Shown: positions 50,612 to 60,221, counted from the first letter of the stretch. The stretch is DNA of 64,000 nt from Burkholderiales bacterium RIFCSPLOWO2_02_FULL_57_36 (GCA_001770855.1 MESE01000047.1:22547-86546); one strand, 5' to 3'. The notes: a model not told the origin generated them from the letters alone. A program made the numbers and translations.

Positions 50612-51295
50612 ATGCGCCGCGCCGACCGGTTATTTCAGATCGCACAGTATCTGCGTGGACGCAGGCTCACGACTGCGCGGCAATTGGCCGACTGGCTGGC
50701 GGTATCTGAACGAACCATTTATCGCGACGTGCGCGACCTTTCATTGTCCGGCGTGCCGGTGGAAGGCGAAGCCGGCGTCGGCTATCGCATAAAGGCTGGA
50801 TTCGATTTACAACCGCTGATGTTTTCTCCAAATGAAATCGATGCATTGGTCATTGGCATGCGCATGGTGCAAGCCTGGGGCGGACCGCAGCTTGCAGCAT
50901 CAAGCATTGCTGCGCTGGCCAAGATCACCCTTGCATTGCCGAAAGAAAAACGCGACTTCGTCGAAGCGACGCCAATGTTTGCGCCGGCATTCCATATCGA
51001 TCCAGCGCATGGAGAACGGCTGGAACAGGTTCGTCAGGCAATCGGCCGCCGTTGCAAGCTGCAGCTCGACTACGTCGATGCGCAGGATAAGGCGACGCAA
51101 CGCGTTATCTGGCCGTTGGCGCTGTACTTCTGGGGCGGCACCTGGTTAATCGCAGCCTGGTGCGAAATGCGCTCGGATTTCCGCTCATTTCGCCTTGATC
51201 GCGCTCAAGCGCTAACGGCAATGGACAAGTATCCCGATCAGACCGGCCGGCGCCTGCCCGACTTTGTTCGCCGCGCCACGAAGAATCGCCAATAG
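50612..51295 (+). CDS. YafY-type HTH/WYL-domain transcriptional regulator
   Basis: 227 residues. The DeoR-like helix-turn-helix (RRADRLFQIAQYL, TARQLADWLAVSERTIYRDVRDL) is at 3-52, a linker follows, and a WYL-type domain (about 135-210) has VIWPLALYFWGGTWLIAAWCEMRSDFRSFRLDR. Such regulators respond to small ligands or nucleic acids. It is the last of a run of four small genes; its target may be this group or gabD 67 bases downstream. Confidence 0.9.
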   Translation: MRRADRLFQIAQYLRGRRLTTARQLADWLAVSERTIYRDVRDLSLSGVPVEGEAGVGYRIKAGFDLQPLMFSPNEIDALVIGMRMVQAWGGPQLAASSIAALAKITLALPKEKRDFVEATPMFAPAFHIDPAHGERLEQVRQAIGRRCKLQLDYVDAQDKATQRVIWPLALYFWGGTWLIAAWCEMRSDFRSFRLDRAQALTAMDKYPDQTGRRLPDFVRRATKNRQ

Positions 51296-51362
51296 CGCAC
51301 AGCAAGATGCTGCGCTTTGCGCTATGCTTGTTTTTTTTGCACCTCACCGCAGGAGAGACAAC

Positions 51363-52841
51363 ATGTTGCAAGCAGTCAAGGGACTTCCCAAGCTGAACGA
51401 TGCCGCGCTGCTGCGCAATCAGTCCTACATCAATGGCGCCTGGGTCGGCGCGGCCGCAAGCTTTGACGTAACCAATCCCGCCGATGGCGTCACGCTCGGT
51501 TCCGTGCCTAACATGGGCGCCGCCGAAGCGCAGAGCGCGATCGATGCCGCCAATGCCGCCTTTCCGGCCTGGTCGGCCAAGACGGGAAAAGAACGCGCCG
51601 GCATCATGCGCAAATGGTTTGAATTGATGCTGGCTCATGCCGACGACCTGGCCGCGCTGATGACCGCGGAACAGGGCAAACCGCTGGCCGAAGCCAAAGG
51701 CGAAGTAATGTACGGCGCCAGCTTCATCGAATGGTTTGCGGAAGAAGCCAAGCGCGTCAACGGCGACGTGATGTCGTCGACCTGGTCCGACAAGCGCATG
51801 GTAGTGCTCAAACAGCCGATCGGCGTTTGCGCATCGATCACGCCATGGAATTTCCCGATCGCTATGATTACGCGCAAAGTCGCTCCCGCGGTTGCCGCCG
51901 GTTGCACCATCGTTATCAAGCCGGCGGAACAGACCCCGCTATCGGCGCTTGCGATGGCGGAACTGGCGCACCGCGCCGGCATGCCGCCGGGTGTGATCAA
52001 TATCGTCACCGCCGATGCGGACAAGTCGATCGAAGTCGGCAAGGTGCTGTGCTCCAGCCCGATCGTGCGCCACCTATCCTTTACCGGATCGACGCCGGTT
52101 GGACGCATCCTGATGCAGCAGTGCGCGCCGACCATCAAGAAACTCGGATTGGAGTTGGGCGGCCATGCGCCATTCATCGTGTTCGACGATGCCGACCTGG
52201 AGGCCGCCGTTGAAGGCGCGTTGGTATCGAAGTACCGCAATGCCGGGCAGACCTGCGTATGCACCAATCGCTTTTACGTGCATGAGTCGATTTACGACGC
52301 ATTCGTTGAAAAACTGGCCGCGGGCGCGGCAAAGATCAAGGTAGGTAACGGTTTTGAAACCGACGTCGTGCAAGGTCCGCTGATTGATGAGCAGGCCATC
52401 GCCAAAGTCGAAGAACATGTGGCGGATGCATTGGCAAAAGGCGCCAAAATTGAAAGCGGCGGCAAGCTGCATGCGCTGGGCGGTCACTTCTACGAGCCGA
52501 CGGTGCTATCGAACATCACCAGCGACATGAAAATCATGCGCGAAGAGACTTTCGGGCCGGTCGCTGCCGTGATCAAGTTCAAGACCGAGGACGAAGCGAT
52601 TGCGGCAGCCAACGATACCGAGTTCGGCCTTGCGAGTTATTTCTATTCGCGCGACATCGGCCGCGTCTGGCGCGTCGCTGAAAAGCTGGAATACGGCATG
52701 GTCGGCATCAACACCGGCATCATGTCGAACGAAGTCGCGCCGTTCGGCGGCGTCAAGCAGTCGGGACTTGGCCGCGAAGGTTCGAAGTACGGCATGGATG
52801 AATATCTGGAACTCAAATATTTGTGCATGGGCGGAATGTAA
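51363..52841 (+). CDS. gabD: NAD(P)-dependent succinate-semialdehyde dehydrogenase
   Basis: 492 residues from the ATG at 51363 after CAGGAGAGAC. An aldehyde dehydrogenase fold with TPWNFPIAMITRK, FTGSTPVGRILM, LELGGHAPFIVFDDADL with the catalytic Glu, GQTCVC with the nucleophile Cys, and ETFGPVAAVIKF near the end. The GabD subgroup is recognised from the PPGVINIVTADADKSIEVG region; glutarate-semialdehyde is a possible alternative substrate. It ends at a strong terminator at 52906-52937. Confidence 0.93.
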   Translation: MLQAVKGLPKLNDAALLRNQSYINGAWVGAAASFDVTNPADGVTLGSVPNMGAAEAQSAIDAANAAFPAWSAKTGKERAGIMRKWFELMLAHADDLAALMTAEQGKPLAEAKGEVMYGASFIEWFAEEAKRVNGDVMSSTWSDKRMVVLKQPIGVCASITPWNFPIAMITRKVAPAVAAGCTIVIKPAEQTPLSALAMAELAHRAGMPPGVINIVTADADKSIEVGKVLCSSPIVRHLSFTGSTPVGRILMQQCAPTIKKLGLELGGHAPFIVFDDADLEAAVEGALVSKYRNAGQTCVCTNRFYVHESIYDAFVEKLAAGAAKIKVGNGFETDVVQGPLIDEQAIAKVEEHVADALAKGAKIESGGKLHALGGHFYEPTVLSNITSDMKIMREETFGPVAAVIKFKTEDEAIAAANDTEFGLASYFYSRDIGRVWRVAEKLEYGMVGINTGIMSNEVAPFGGVKQSGLGREGSKYGMDEYLELKYLCMGGM

Positions 52842-52905
52842 GAGAACCCGGCCAACGCTCAGGCCCTGCCATTCCCGGTACAGCGAACGAGAAGTTCCAC
52901 AAGGT

Positions 52906-52937
52906 AAAAGGGACTTGCATTGCAAGCCCCTTTTTTT
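52906..52937. terminator. Terminator between gabD and the PPIase gene
   Basis: A stem of 10-11 bp with one mismatch (AAAAGGGACTT against AAGCCCCTTTT), a seven-base loop and a run of seven T residues on the plus strand. The A run at its left end gives it some activity for the convergent minus-strand gene. Confidence 0.85.
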
Positions 52938-52952
52938 CATCCGGTATTTTCG

Positions 52953-53843
52953 CTACCGCGCCTGATGCACTTCGACCTTTGCAGCCTGTTTTAACTGACT
53001 CAAGCGAGTATCCACCTTCTCTTGGAGAATTTGCGCGCGCAACTCATTTTGCAATTGCTCATTCAACGGCTTCTTGTATTCACGCGTCTCATTGACCCGG
53101 ATCACGTGCCAGCCGAATTCAGTCTGCACCGGCTGGCGCGAATATGCTCCCGGCGCCAATGACCGCGCCGCGGCCGCGAACGGTTCAAGCATTTGATTCT
53201 GCGCCAGCCAACCGAGACTGCCATCCTTGCCGCCGCTTCTATCGATCGAACGGCTGGCAACAAGCTTTTCAAAGTTGGCGCCGCGGTCAAGCTCGGCAAC
53301 GGCCGCTTTCGCATCGGCTTCGGTTTTCAACACAATGTGGCTGATCCTGTATTGCGGTTCCGCCTTCTGTGCCGCATAGCGCGCGGTGACGTCGGCAGCA
53401 TCGATCTTGATGCCTTTGATGATCTCGCGCACCATGTACTCGCTCAACAGTGTCTTTTGCTGCAACTCCAGGTCGGCCATCACTTGCGGCCGCTGGTGCA
53501 GTCCAAGTTCGCGTGCCTTTTGCACCAGTACTTCCATCGCAACCAGGTCTTCGATGAGTTGCGTACGCTCCGCACCCGCGGGCGGCGCAGCCTGAGAGGT
53601 GTTGCGAGGATAGAGTGCCTCGTCGTAAGGATTTTGCACGCCGGCGCGCGCGCGCGCCATCTGGTCGACTATATCGCGCTTGATGGGCTGGCCGTTGACC
53701 GTTACCGCTATAGCCGAATCTCCGGCTGGCACGGCCGTTGCACTGGCAGCTGCTGTGTTTTCAGATGCCAGTGCAAACATGCTCACGGCAATGAAGGCTA
53801 TTCCGGCGCAACGATGCACCTGCTGTACGGCGTCAAATTTCAT
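52953..53843 (-). CDS. Parvulin-type peptidyl-prolyl cis-trans isomerase
   Basis: 296 residues from the ATG at 53843 with AGGAG eight bases upstream; the frame continues to 54032 without family features. The N-terminal signal peptide ends near residue 33. A SurA/PpiC-like chaperone region (about 45-160) leads to a rotamase domain with RISHIVLKTEADAKAAVAEL, DGSLGWLAQNQMLEPF and TEFGWHVIRVNETREYK. It is periplasmic and probably assists outer membrane protein folding. It is convergent with gabD across the terminator. Confidence 0.92.
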   Translation of the reverse strand: MKFDAVQQVHRCAGIAFIAVSMFALASENTAAASATAVPAGDSAIAVTVNGQPIKRDIVDQMARARAGVQNPYDEALYPRNTSQAAPPAGAERTQLIEDLVAMEVLVQKARELGLHQRPQVMADLELQQKTLLSEYMVREIIKGIKIDAADVTARYAAQKAEPQYRISHIVLKTEADAKAAVAELDRGANFEKLVASRSIDRSGGKDGSLGWLAQNQMLEPFAAAARSLAPGAYSRQPVQTEFGWHVIRVNETREYKKPLNEQLQNELRAQILQEKVDTRLSQLKQAAKVEVHQAR

Positions 53844-54160
53844 CTTATGTCTCCTATTTTTTAATATTCCGCGTCGGCCGGTGGGGTCTTCTTCGGTTCG
53901 ACGAAAGCTGTTGCGATCGCCGAATTTCACGGCGCGGTTTTCGCGCGACCAGTAAAACGCACAATGCCGAACAACGCCATCCCCCGAATGGGGAGTGGCG
54001 CACTTTCGCAAGCCAGGCTCGATGCGATTCACTTTCCTGAGGAAATAAATCTAACAGCGTTTCAATGATAATGTAGTTTCCAATTTGGAAATTGCAATGT
54101 CACGGAGAAAAATGCCTGAACCCGGTTACCGGTGAGCCTGCACCGGCGGCACGCAAAAAA
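53844..54160. other. Gene-free stretch upstream of the PPIase gene
   Basis: 317 bases between the PPIase start and the TetR stop, both on the minus strand. It should contain the PPIase promoter. A perfect 7+1+7 palindrome (TTTCCAA T TTGGAAA) lies at 54078-54092; it could be a regulator binding site, though it is nearer to the end of the tetR gene than to its start. No coding sequence is convincing. Confidence 0.5.
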
Positions 54161-54844
54161 TCAGCTGGTGGCCGCCGCGCGCTGGCGGCACTTTTCTGCA
54201 AGGCCGAGCAGCACGACATCGAGCAGATTCAAAATAAGCTCGTCTTCCGGCACTCTGGTTGGCCGTTCGCCTTCGGGAAAGGTGATCAAAAGAGAGGATA
54301 TGCCATCCGCGGCAGCCCAGAATGCCCACACATCGCTTCCGACCTTGTCGATCGGACCGAAGGGTTCCAGGTAAGCTTGCATCACTTCTTTTGTTTTCTT
54401 GAATGTATTGACGGAAGTGTCGAGCAAGGTCGGATATCGGCTATGCGGCGTGATCAGCGTGCTGTGCATCAGCTTGAAAATGCCGGGATGGTCCAATGCG
54501 AATTGCACATAGGCCAGGAAAAACCTGCGCAAATGTTCTTTCTTGTCAGTGACGCTCTCACCAGCCGCCGCCGCTCTCATCGTGAGCTGACGAAAGCCCT
54601 CTTCCGCCACTGCGGCCAGCAAGCTTGTCTTGTCTCCAAAGTGATGCAATGCCGATGATGCAGCCACGCCGTTTCTCCGCGCCACTTCGCGCAGGCTTGT
54701 GCTGGCGGCCCCGCGTTCTTCAATCACCTCCCACGCACTGGCAAGCAATGCGCGCCGCAAATCTCCATGGTGGAATGTATCTCGTTCGATTTTCTTGCCC
54801 GGCAAGTGCGCGGCAGGCTCTTGCACAACCACATCGCTCATCAT
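54161..54844 (-). CDS. TetR/AcrR family transcriptional regulator
   Basis: 227 residues from the first ATG of a pair at 54844, preceded by GGGGTGAAC. The helix-turn-helix is RRALLASAWEVIEERGAASTSLREVARRNGVAASSALHHFGDKTSLL (about 27-73); the C-terminal ligand domain has RRFFLAYVQFALDHPGIFKLMH, a WHG-type pattern. It is divergent from an MFS exporter gene at 55067 across 222 bases and is a plausible repressor of it. Confidence 0.9.
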   Translation of the reverse strand: MMSDVVVQEPAAHLPGKKIERDTFHHGDLRRALLASAWEVIEERGAASTSLREVARRNGVAASSALHHFGDKTSLLAAVAEEGFRQLTMRAAAAGESVTDKKEHLRRFFLAYVQFALDHPGIFKLMHSTLITPHSRYPTLLDTSVNTFKKTKEVMQAYLEPFGPIDKVGSDVWAFWAAADGISSLLITFPEGERPTRVPEDELILNLLDVVLLGLAEKCRQRAAATS

Positions 54845-55066
54845 GTTCACCCCATCTGATTTGATGGGCATCGTAGCATAGCGATAACAAATTAAGAGAC
54901 TGTTGACGCCGCTTTTTCATTCGACAGATCGGTTAATTACTATATGCTTTAGCAATCTGTTCATATCGTCATTATTTGTTTTCGGGATCCAAATTGTTGC
55001 TATCAATCCAGTCCTTACATCCCTACCATAAGAGCCGTCCCCTGCTTCCTGTCCCAATGAGTTCAA

Positions 55067-56338
55067 ATGCTTTCCACTAGCACCAATCCGCATCAACACC
55101 CCGGCGCCGTGCCACCTGCAAACAACATTGCCCTCGCGATGATGCTCGCAGGACTTGCGATGCTCGGCCCGTTTTCAATCGACGCCTATCTCCCCGCGTT
55201 CCCGAACATACAATTCTCGTTGCAGGCCAGCTCGATCGAAGTACAGCAAACGCTGACCGCCTACATGGCTGCATTTGCCGTGATGATTCTCTGGCACGGC
55301 GCATTATCGGACGCGTTCGGCCGCCGCAACATCATCCTGGTGTCGCTCGCGGTATTTGCGGTCGCGACCCTGGGCTGCGCGGCAGCGCACAGCGTTGAAT
55401 ATCTATGGGCTTTCCGCATACTGCAAGGTGTGTCGGCAGGCGCCGGAGTCGTGATCGGAAGAGCCATTATTCGCGATCTGTATGCAGGCGCCGCCGCGGA
55501 GCGCTTGCTTTCGATGGTCACGATGATTTTTTCGATTGCGCCGGCCATCGCGCCGATATTGGGCGGCTGGATCGTGAAACTGCTCGACTGGCGCTCGATC
55601 TTTCTATTCCTGTTTGCCTATACCGTGCTGCTGCTGTGGTATTGCTGGAAGCGCTTGCCGGAAACGCTTCGTCCCGAAAACAGGCAACCGTTCAATCCGC
55701 AATTTCTGGCACAAAGCTACAAGCAGATTATCCGCTCTCCATTGTTCCACCTGAAGGCCGGTGCGGTCGCTTTCAATTTTGCCGGGCTGTTCCTGTACGT
55801 GTCGTCGGCGCCGGCATTCATCACGCGGCATCTCGGATTAGGCCCGGACCAGTTTGGCTGGATGTTCATCCCTTTCGTGGCCGGGATTTTTTTCGGCGCC
55901 TTTGCCGCCAATCGACTTGCCGGAAAAATCACCGTATCGAAACAGGTACTGATCGGATTCTGTTTCCTGGTCGGCGCCGCTTCAGTCAACGTGATCTATC
56001 ATGCGTTCATGCCGCCCTCGCTGCCCTGGTCGGTCGCGCCGCTGTTCTTCTACACCTTTGGCATGTCGCTGGTCGCGCCGGGCGCCACGCTGCTGGTGCT
56101 TGATCTTTTTCCGCATATCCGCGGCACGGTCGCCTCCTGCCAGTCATTTCTAATGACCATGCTGGGCGCCGTAGTGGCCGGCGTGATCGCACCGATTCTC
56201 GATCGCTCGGTGCTGTCGCTGGCGGCAGGACAGCTCGGATTTACGCTCATTGCGCTGATATTCTGGACAGCCGGGCGTTCATACCGGATGCGCCTGGACT
56301 CGCGAAAACCGATCAATTCTTGGGAAAGCATCGAATAG
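55067..56338 (+). CDS. Bcr/CflA family multidrug efflux MFS transporter
   Basis: 423 residues with 12 predicted membrane helices. AMLGPFSIDAYLPAFPNIQ at helix 1, and GALSDAFGRRNIILVSLAVF with the MFS motif A between helices 2 and 3, are typical of Bcr/CflA drug:proton antiporters, as is RILQGVSAGAGVVIGRAIIRDLY. Substrates cannot be told from sequence. It lies opposite a TetR gene and 33 bases ahead of an EamA exporter. Confidence 0.92.
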   Translation: MLSTSTNPHQHPGAVPPANNIALAMMLAGLAMLGPFSIDAYLPAFPNIQFSLQASSIEVQQTLTAYMAAFAVMILWHGALSDAFGRRNIILVSLAVFAVATLGCAAAHSVEYLWAFRILQGVSAGAGVVIGRAIIRDLYAGAAAERLLSMVTMIFSIAPAIAPILGGWIVKLLDWRSIFLFLFAYTVLLLWYCWKRLPETLRPENRQPFNPQFLAQSYKQIIRSPLFHLKAGAVAFNFAGLFLYVSSAPAFITRHLGLGPDQFGWMFIPFVAGIFFGAFAANRLAGKITVSKQVLIGFCFLVGAASVNVIYHAFMPPSLPWSVAPLFFYTFGMSLVAPGATLLVLDLFPHIRGTVASCQSFLMTMLGAVVAGVIAPILDRSVLSLAAGQLGFTLIALIFWTAGRSYRMRLDSRKPINSWESIE

Positions 56339-56371
56339 AAATACCTCATTGGACCCGATGGAGCTTGCGAG

Positions 56372-57217
56372 ATGCCGCGGACAAAGATACTGAGCCTGAC
56401 CTTGCTCGCCATGATTGCCTTCGCGGGCAACTCCCTGCTTTGCCGTCTTGCGCTGACGGATACCGGCATCGATGCGGCCAGCTTCACGTCGATTCGCATC
56501 ATCTCCGGCGCGATTATCCTGTGGCTGATCGTGCGCCTGCGCGGCGGAGAACACCGCGCTACCGGCAGTTGGCGGTCCGCACTCGCGCTGTTTGCCTATG
56601 CCGCCGGCTTCTCATTCGCCTACGTCAACCTGACGGCGGCCACCGGCGCATTGCTATTGTTCGGCGCGGTACAAAGCACGATGATCGGCTACGGCTTATG
56701 GCGCGGCGAACGACTGCACAAGCGGCAGACCGTCGGCCTGGCATGCGCATTGGCCGGCCTGGTCGGTCTTTTGCTGCCGGGACTTTCCGCACCACCGCTG
56801 CTCGGCTCGATGTTGATGCTGGGCGCGGGTATCGCATGGGGGATTTATTCGTTGCGCGGCAAAGGCGCGGGCGACCCGATCTGCGCGACGGCCGGCAACT
56901 TCATTCGCGCGGTGCCTTTTTCCGTAGGTCTGAGCATCGCTATGCTGCCGTTTGCATCGGTGGATCAAGCCGGGTTCTGGTACGCAATCGCATCCGGCGC
57001 ATTGACATCGGGAATCGGATACGCGATCTGGTATACCGCCCTGCGCGGTCTGAGCTCGACCAGCGCAGCGACGGTACAGCTAAGCGTGCCGGTGATCGCG
57101 GCAATCGGCGGCATTCTGTTTTTGGGCGAAGCCGTTACATTGCGTCTGCTGCTCGCCTCCGTCGCCGTTCTTGGCGGCGTCGCACTGGTTATCCTGTCCA
57201 GGCCGCAGGCAACGTGA
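56372..57217 (+). CDS. DMT superfamily (EamA) transporter
   Basis: 281 residues, ten helices in two EamA repeats. FAGNSLLCRLALTDTGIDAASFTSIRIISG starts repeat one, and GIAWGIYSLRGKGAGDP.. with ALTSGIGYAIWYTALRGLSSTSAATVQLSVPVIAAIGGILFLGE forms repeat two. It probably exports a small metabolite or amino acid. It probably shares a transcript with the MFS gene. A weak hairpin with GTTTTT (57281-57305) follows. Confidence 0.92.
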   Translation: MPRTKILSLTLLAMIAFAGNSLLCRLALTDTGIDAASFTSIRIISGAIILWLIVRLRGGEHRATGSWRSALALFAYAAGFSFAYVNLTAATGALLLFGAVQSTMIGYGLWRGERLHKRQTVGLACALAGLVGLLLPGLSAPPLLGSMLMLGAGIAWGIYSLRGKGAGDPICATAGNFIRAVPFSVGLSIAMLPFASVDQAGFWYAIASGALTSGIGYAIWYTALRGLSSTSAATVQLSVPVIAAIGGILFLGEAVTLRLLLASVAVLGGVALVILSRPQAT

Positions 57218-57649
57218 AACCGGAAAGCCGGGCGCCCAATCGGGCCGCCCCACTGCGTCATTCGCCAAACCGTTCCGCCATTGCCCATCAAAAGGGCGTT
57301 TTTGGGCTTGTACTGTATAATCACGCTATCCGATGGGCAGGTTGCCCTCTTTGTCTGGGTTGGCGTTCAAACCCCAATTCTCTTGCAGTCCTCGGTTGCA
57401 CGCGTGTTGAAATCCCGAGCGTGCCGACAATTTTCAACGTTTGCGGTCATGCCATGCGATGCATGGCAATGCGGCACCTGCCCGCGCTTTTTATTGCTGT
57501 CAATTAACCAACGGCAAGGAACGCAAATCCGGTCCGGTCTGCTCGCACTCTGCTTTCTCCTTCGCCAGCCGCGTGACACGATGGCTGTTCAACAATTTAC
57601 GTGCAGTTGCCGCTTCGGTCGCCGCATCTCTCTTATATCGGAATGACGA
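57218..57649. other. Long leader region before infA
   Basis: 432 bases with no convincing gene on either strand. TATAAT occurs at 57316-57321 on the plus strand without a good -35 at the normal distance. If it is a promoter, the infA message has a leader of about 320 bases. GTTTTT after a short stem near 57281-57305 may end the EamA transcript. Confidence 0.45.
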
Positions 57650-57910
57650 ATGTCCAAAGAAGATCTCCTTGAAATGAACGGCCTTGTAACCGACGTGCTT
57701 CCGGATTCGCGCTTCCGCGTCGACCTCGAAAACGGCCACAAACTGATTGCGTACACGTCCGGAAAAATGCGCAAGAATCATATCCGTATCCTCGCAGGCG
57801 ACAAGGTAACGCTGGAATTGTCTCCTTACGATTTGAGCAAGGGACGCATCACGTTCCGCCATATTGAAAAACGCGGCCCGGCCCCCACTGGCGCTCAACG
57901 ACGCCGCTAA
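57650..57910 (+). CDS. infA: Translation initiation factor IF-1, second copy type
   Basis: 86 residues, one OB-fold S1 domain: [67 protein letters not shown]. It is 14 residues longer than E. coli IF-1 because of a basic tail ([13 protein letters not shown]). This divergent form, encoded alone rather than near the ribosomal protein operons, is known in Betaproteobacteria. It binds the 30S A site. The long AT/GC-mixed leader upstream suggests post-transcriptional control, as for cold-shock genes, but no element was identified. Confidence 0.93.
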   Translation: MSKEDLLEMNGLVTDVLPDSRFRVDLENGHKLIAYTSGKMRKNHIRILAGDKVTLELSPYDLSKGRITFRHIEKRGPAPTGAQRRR

Positions 57911-58198
57911 TAAAGAAGCAGCGAGCGCCATCGGCCTTTTCCCGTGCATGGTTTCCCTGCGAATACCGCAATTGAGAAAACCGGCCGGGAACGCAGCCAT
58001 GTCATGATGAGCACAAGTGCACTTGACACATCATTCGAACTTCGTTTGCGGAGCATCAGAGTGTGCGCGCGTGGCAGCAAGCATGATCATTTAAAACTGA
58101 TTTCATGAAAGCCTGTGCGCGTTCAGCATCTACCAGGAATCCGCTCTGACATACGCTCATTCATGAAATGAGTTCCAGCAACTATTACGGCGCCTATT

Positions 58199-58519
58199 AT
58201 GAATCAGGAAGTCAGCATGAAAATCGATCGCTTGGTCGGTGCGGAAGTGATATCGGCAAGAGCCAGGGAAATTGGCGTGGAGAATGGCGTGGTCATTTCC
58301 GAATGCGTTTGGGATATCGGACAGTCCATCGAACTCCAGCATGCGCACCGGCTCGATCTTTCCACCGCAAGTAAAACCGTACGCATTTATTTCCCCGATC
58401 AGGAATTATCGACATCGGGCAACGAAGTCAGGAAAAAGCGAACCGATGATCGGCTGCGGGGAGCAATCGCCCAGTTGTTGCCAAGATCGCCTGCGCCGAC
58501 TTACGCCACGTCTGTTTAG
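58199..58519 (+). CDS. Hypothetical small protein
   Basis: 106 residues from the ATG at 58199, or 100 from the ATG at 58217. Two beta-rich blocks (MKIDRLVGAEVISARAREIG, VVISECVWDIGQSIELQHAH) are followed by a basic tail (RKKRTDDRLRGAIAQLL). No family is recognised, no signal or membrane segment is seen. Its codon use looks like that of neighbouring genes and there is no better overlapping frame. It stands alone between infA and an exported Asp-box protein. Confidence 0.45.
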   Translation: MNQEVSMKIDRLVGAEVISARAREIGVENGVVISECVWDIGQSIELQHAHRLDLSTASKTVRIYFPDQELSTSGNEVRKKRTDDRLRGAIAQLLPRSPAPTYATSV

Positions 58520-58850
58520 AGTTGCTCACACAAATATCCGATAGCGTCGCGAACTGATTTTTTATTGGCGGGCATCGGCTTTCGACAATCGATTTCGCGC
58601 CAAATGCCCGTAGCATCATGGCCTTCCGCATCATTTGCAATGAATGATGAATCGCCGCATTTATATAAATGCAACTACATTTTCCAGAATCTCTTGATTC
58701 TAGGCACAGCGCCAGGCAATAACTATCCGGCACCAATCATTGGCTCTCTTTTGTTTTAACTCGCCTTGCTTGTGATCAATCGGACCAATCTGTAAGTAAC
58801 TGTTGCCGCGCCAATGAACCGGCGAATGCATCAAGCGGTCCAAATCCATC
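58520..58850. other. Gene-free stretch ahead of the Asp-box protein gene
   Basis: 331 bases with several stops in all frames. I see no terminator, RNA gene or clear promoter. Confidence 0.4.
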
Positions 58851-60221
58851 ATGAGCGCGCTATCCTTTCGGCCGTTGATTATCCTCGTCTTAATGGCGTT
58901 TGCGGAATCGGCCGTGACGGCGGATTCCGCATCATCGCTTGCATGGCACGAAAGCACCGAAATTGCCGCCGGCCGCGGAGAGCGCGGTCCGTGGCAACAG
59001 AATCAGTCGCGATATGACTATGTCGATGATCCTACAATTGCAATGAATGATCGTGGCGAAACCGCAGTCGCCTGGGTGGAGCAAGCGCGCAAGGATGTAT
59101 TCTTTCAACGCTTTTCCGCCGACGGCACGAAGCAGCTCGATCAGCCGATCAATGTATCTCGCAGCCCGGCAACATTTTCATGGCTGCCGCGCATCGTGAT
59201 TGCGCCGGATGCACCACAAACGATCTTCATTCTCTGGCAGGAAATCATTTTTTCCGGCGGTTCGCATGGCGGCGAGATTTTATTTTCCCGATCGAATGAT
59301 GGCGGGAATTCATTTTCGAAACCCGTCAATATTTCGAATTCGATCGGCGGCGACGGCAAGGGACGCATCAATTCAAAGACGTGGCACAACGGCAGCCTTG
59401 ACCTGGTCGCAGCTGACAAGGGCGTACTCTACGCGGCGTGGACGGAATACGATGGACAGCTCTGGTTCAGCCGCTCGACCGACGGCGGAAAAATCTTCTC
59501 CCGTCCACGGCACATTGCCGGCGGCGGCAACGCCAATCCCGCGCGCGCGCCGTCGATGGCGCTCGGTCCCGGCGGTGTAGTGTATCTGGCCTGGACCATC
59601 GGCGAAGACGATGGCGCCGATATCCATTTGGCGAAGTCCACGGACGGCGGGACCAGGTTCAGTGAACCGCAGCTTGTCGCACCTAGCGAAAACTATTCGG
59701 ATGCGCCTAAGCTGGCCGTCGATTCCGGCGGAACCTTGCACCTGGTGTATGCAGAGAGTTCGGGCGGACCGTTAGCGCGCTATCACGTCCGATACACACG
59801 CTCGGCGGATGGCGCACGCCGGTTCGACATCGCGCGCGACATTTCCAGGCCGATGCCGCAATCGGTCGAAAGTACGGCATTCCCGGCATTGGGCGTCGAT
59901 GCGCAAGACAATCTCTATGTCGTGTGGGAATTGTTTTACGATGCGCGGCAGCCTCCGCGCGGCTTGGGCATGACGGTCTCGCGCGACGGAGGAAAACACT
60001 TCACGCAGCCAAGCGTAGTGCCGGACAGCAGCGACCTCGCAGGCGGTTTCAATGGCAGCCATCAGGGATTGCTGATGAAGAAACTCGCGGTGAATCGCGG
60101 CGGCGCCATGGCAATCGTCAACAGCAGCCTGAAGCAGAATGAGCACAGCCGGGTCTGGATGATGCGCGGCGAAATTCAAGCAGGTCCGGCCGGTTTCGGA
60201 ACGCCGACTTCTGCCCGATGA
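58851..60221 (+). CDS. Exported Asp-box (BNR) repeat protein, sialidase-like fold
   Basis: 456 residues. A signal peptide (about 1-24, cleaved after VTADSA or nearby) is followed by a beta-propeller. Four Asp-box loops SxDGGxxF are visible: SNDGGNSFS, STDGGKIFS, STDGGTRFS and SRDGGKHFT. The sialidase catalytic Arg triad (FRIP) is not evident, so it is probably a binding or lytic protein rather than a neuraminidase. It is convergent with the thiamine-diphosphate enzyme gene. The upstream ribosome site is weak; the ATG at 58851 is the only plausible start. Confidence 0.85.
   Translation: MSALSFRPLIILVLMAFAESAVTADSASSLAWHESTEIAAGRGERGPWQQNQSRYDYVDDPTIAMNDRGETAVAWVEQARKDVFFQRFSADGTKQLDQPINVSRSPATFSWLPRIVIAPDAPQTIFILWQEIIFSGGSHGGEILFSRSNDGGNSFSKPVNISNSIGGDGKGRINSKTWHNGSLDLVAADKGVLYAAWTEYDGQLWFSRSTDGGKIFSRPRHIAGGGNANPARAPSMALGPGGVVYLAWTIGEDDGADIHLAKSTDGGTRFSEPQLVAPSENYSDAPKLAVDSGGTLHLVYAESSGGPLARYHVRYTRSADGARRFDIARDISRPMPQSVESTAFPALGVDAQDNLYVVWELFYDARQPPRGLGMTVSRDGGKHFTQPSVVPDSSDLAGGFNGSHQGLLMKKLAVNRGGAMAIVNSSLKQNEHSRVWMMRGEIQAGPAGFGTPTSAR

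Noticed and set aside
57340..57440. tRNA-like or small RNA gene in the infA leader (GTTCAAACCCC resembles a T loop)
   Set aside because: No acceptor stem, D arm or anticodon arm can be paired around it.
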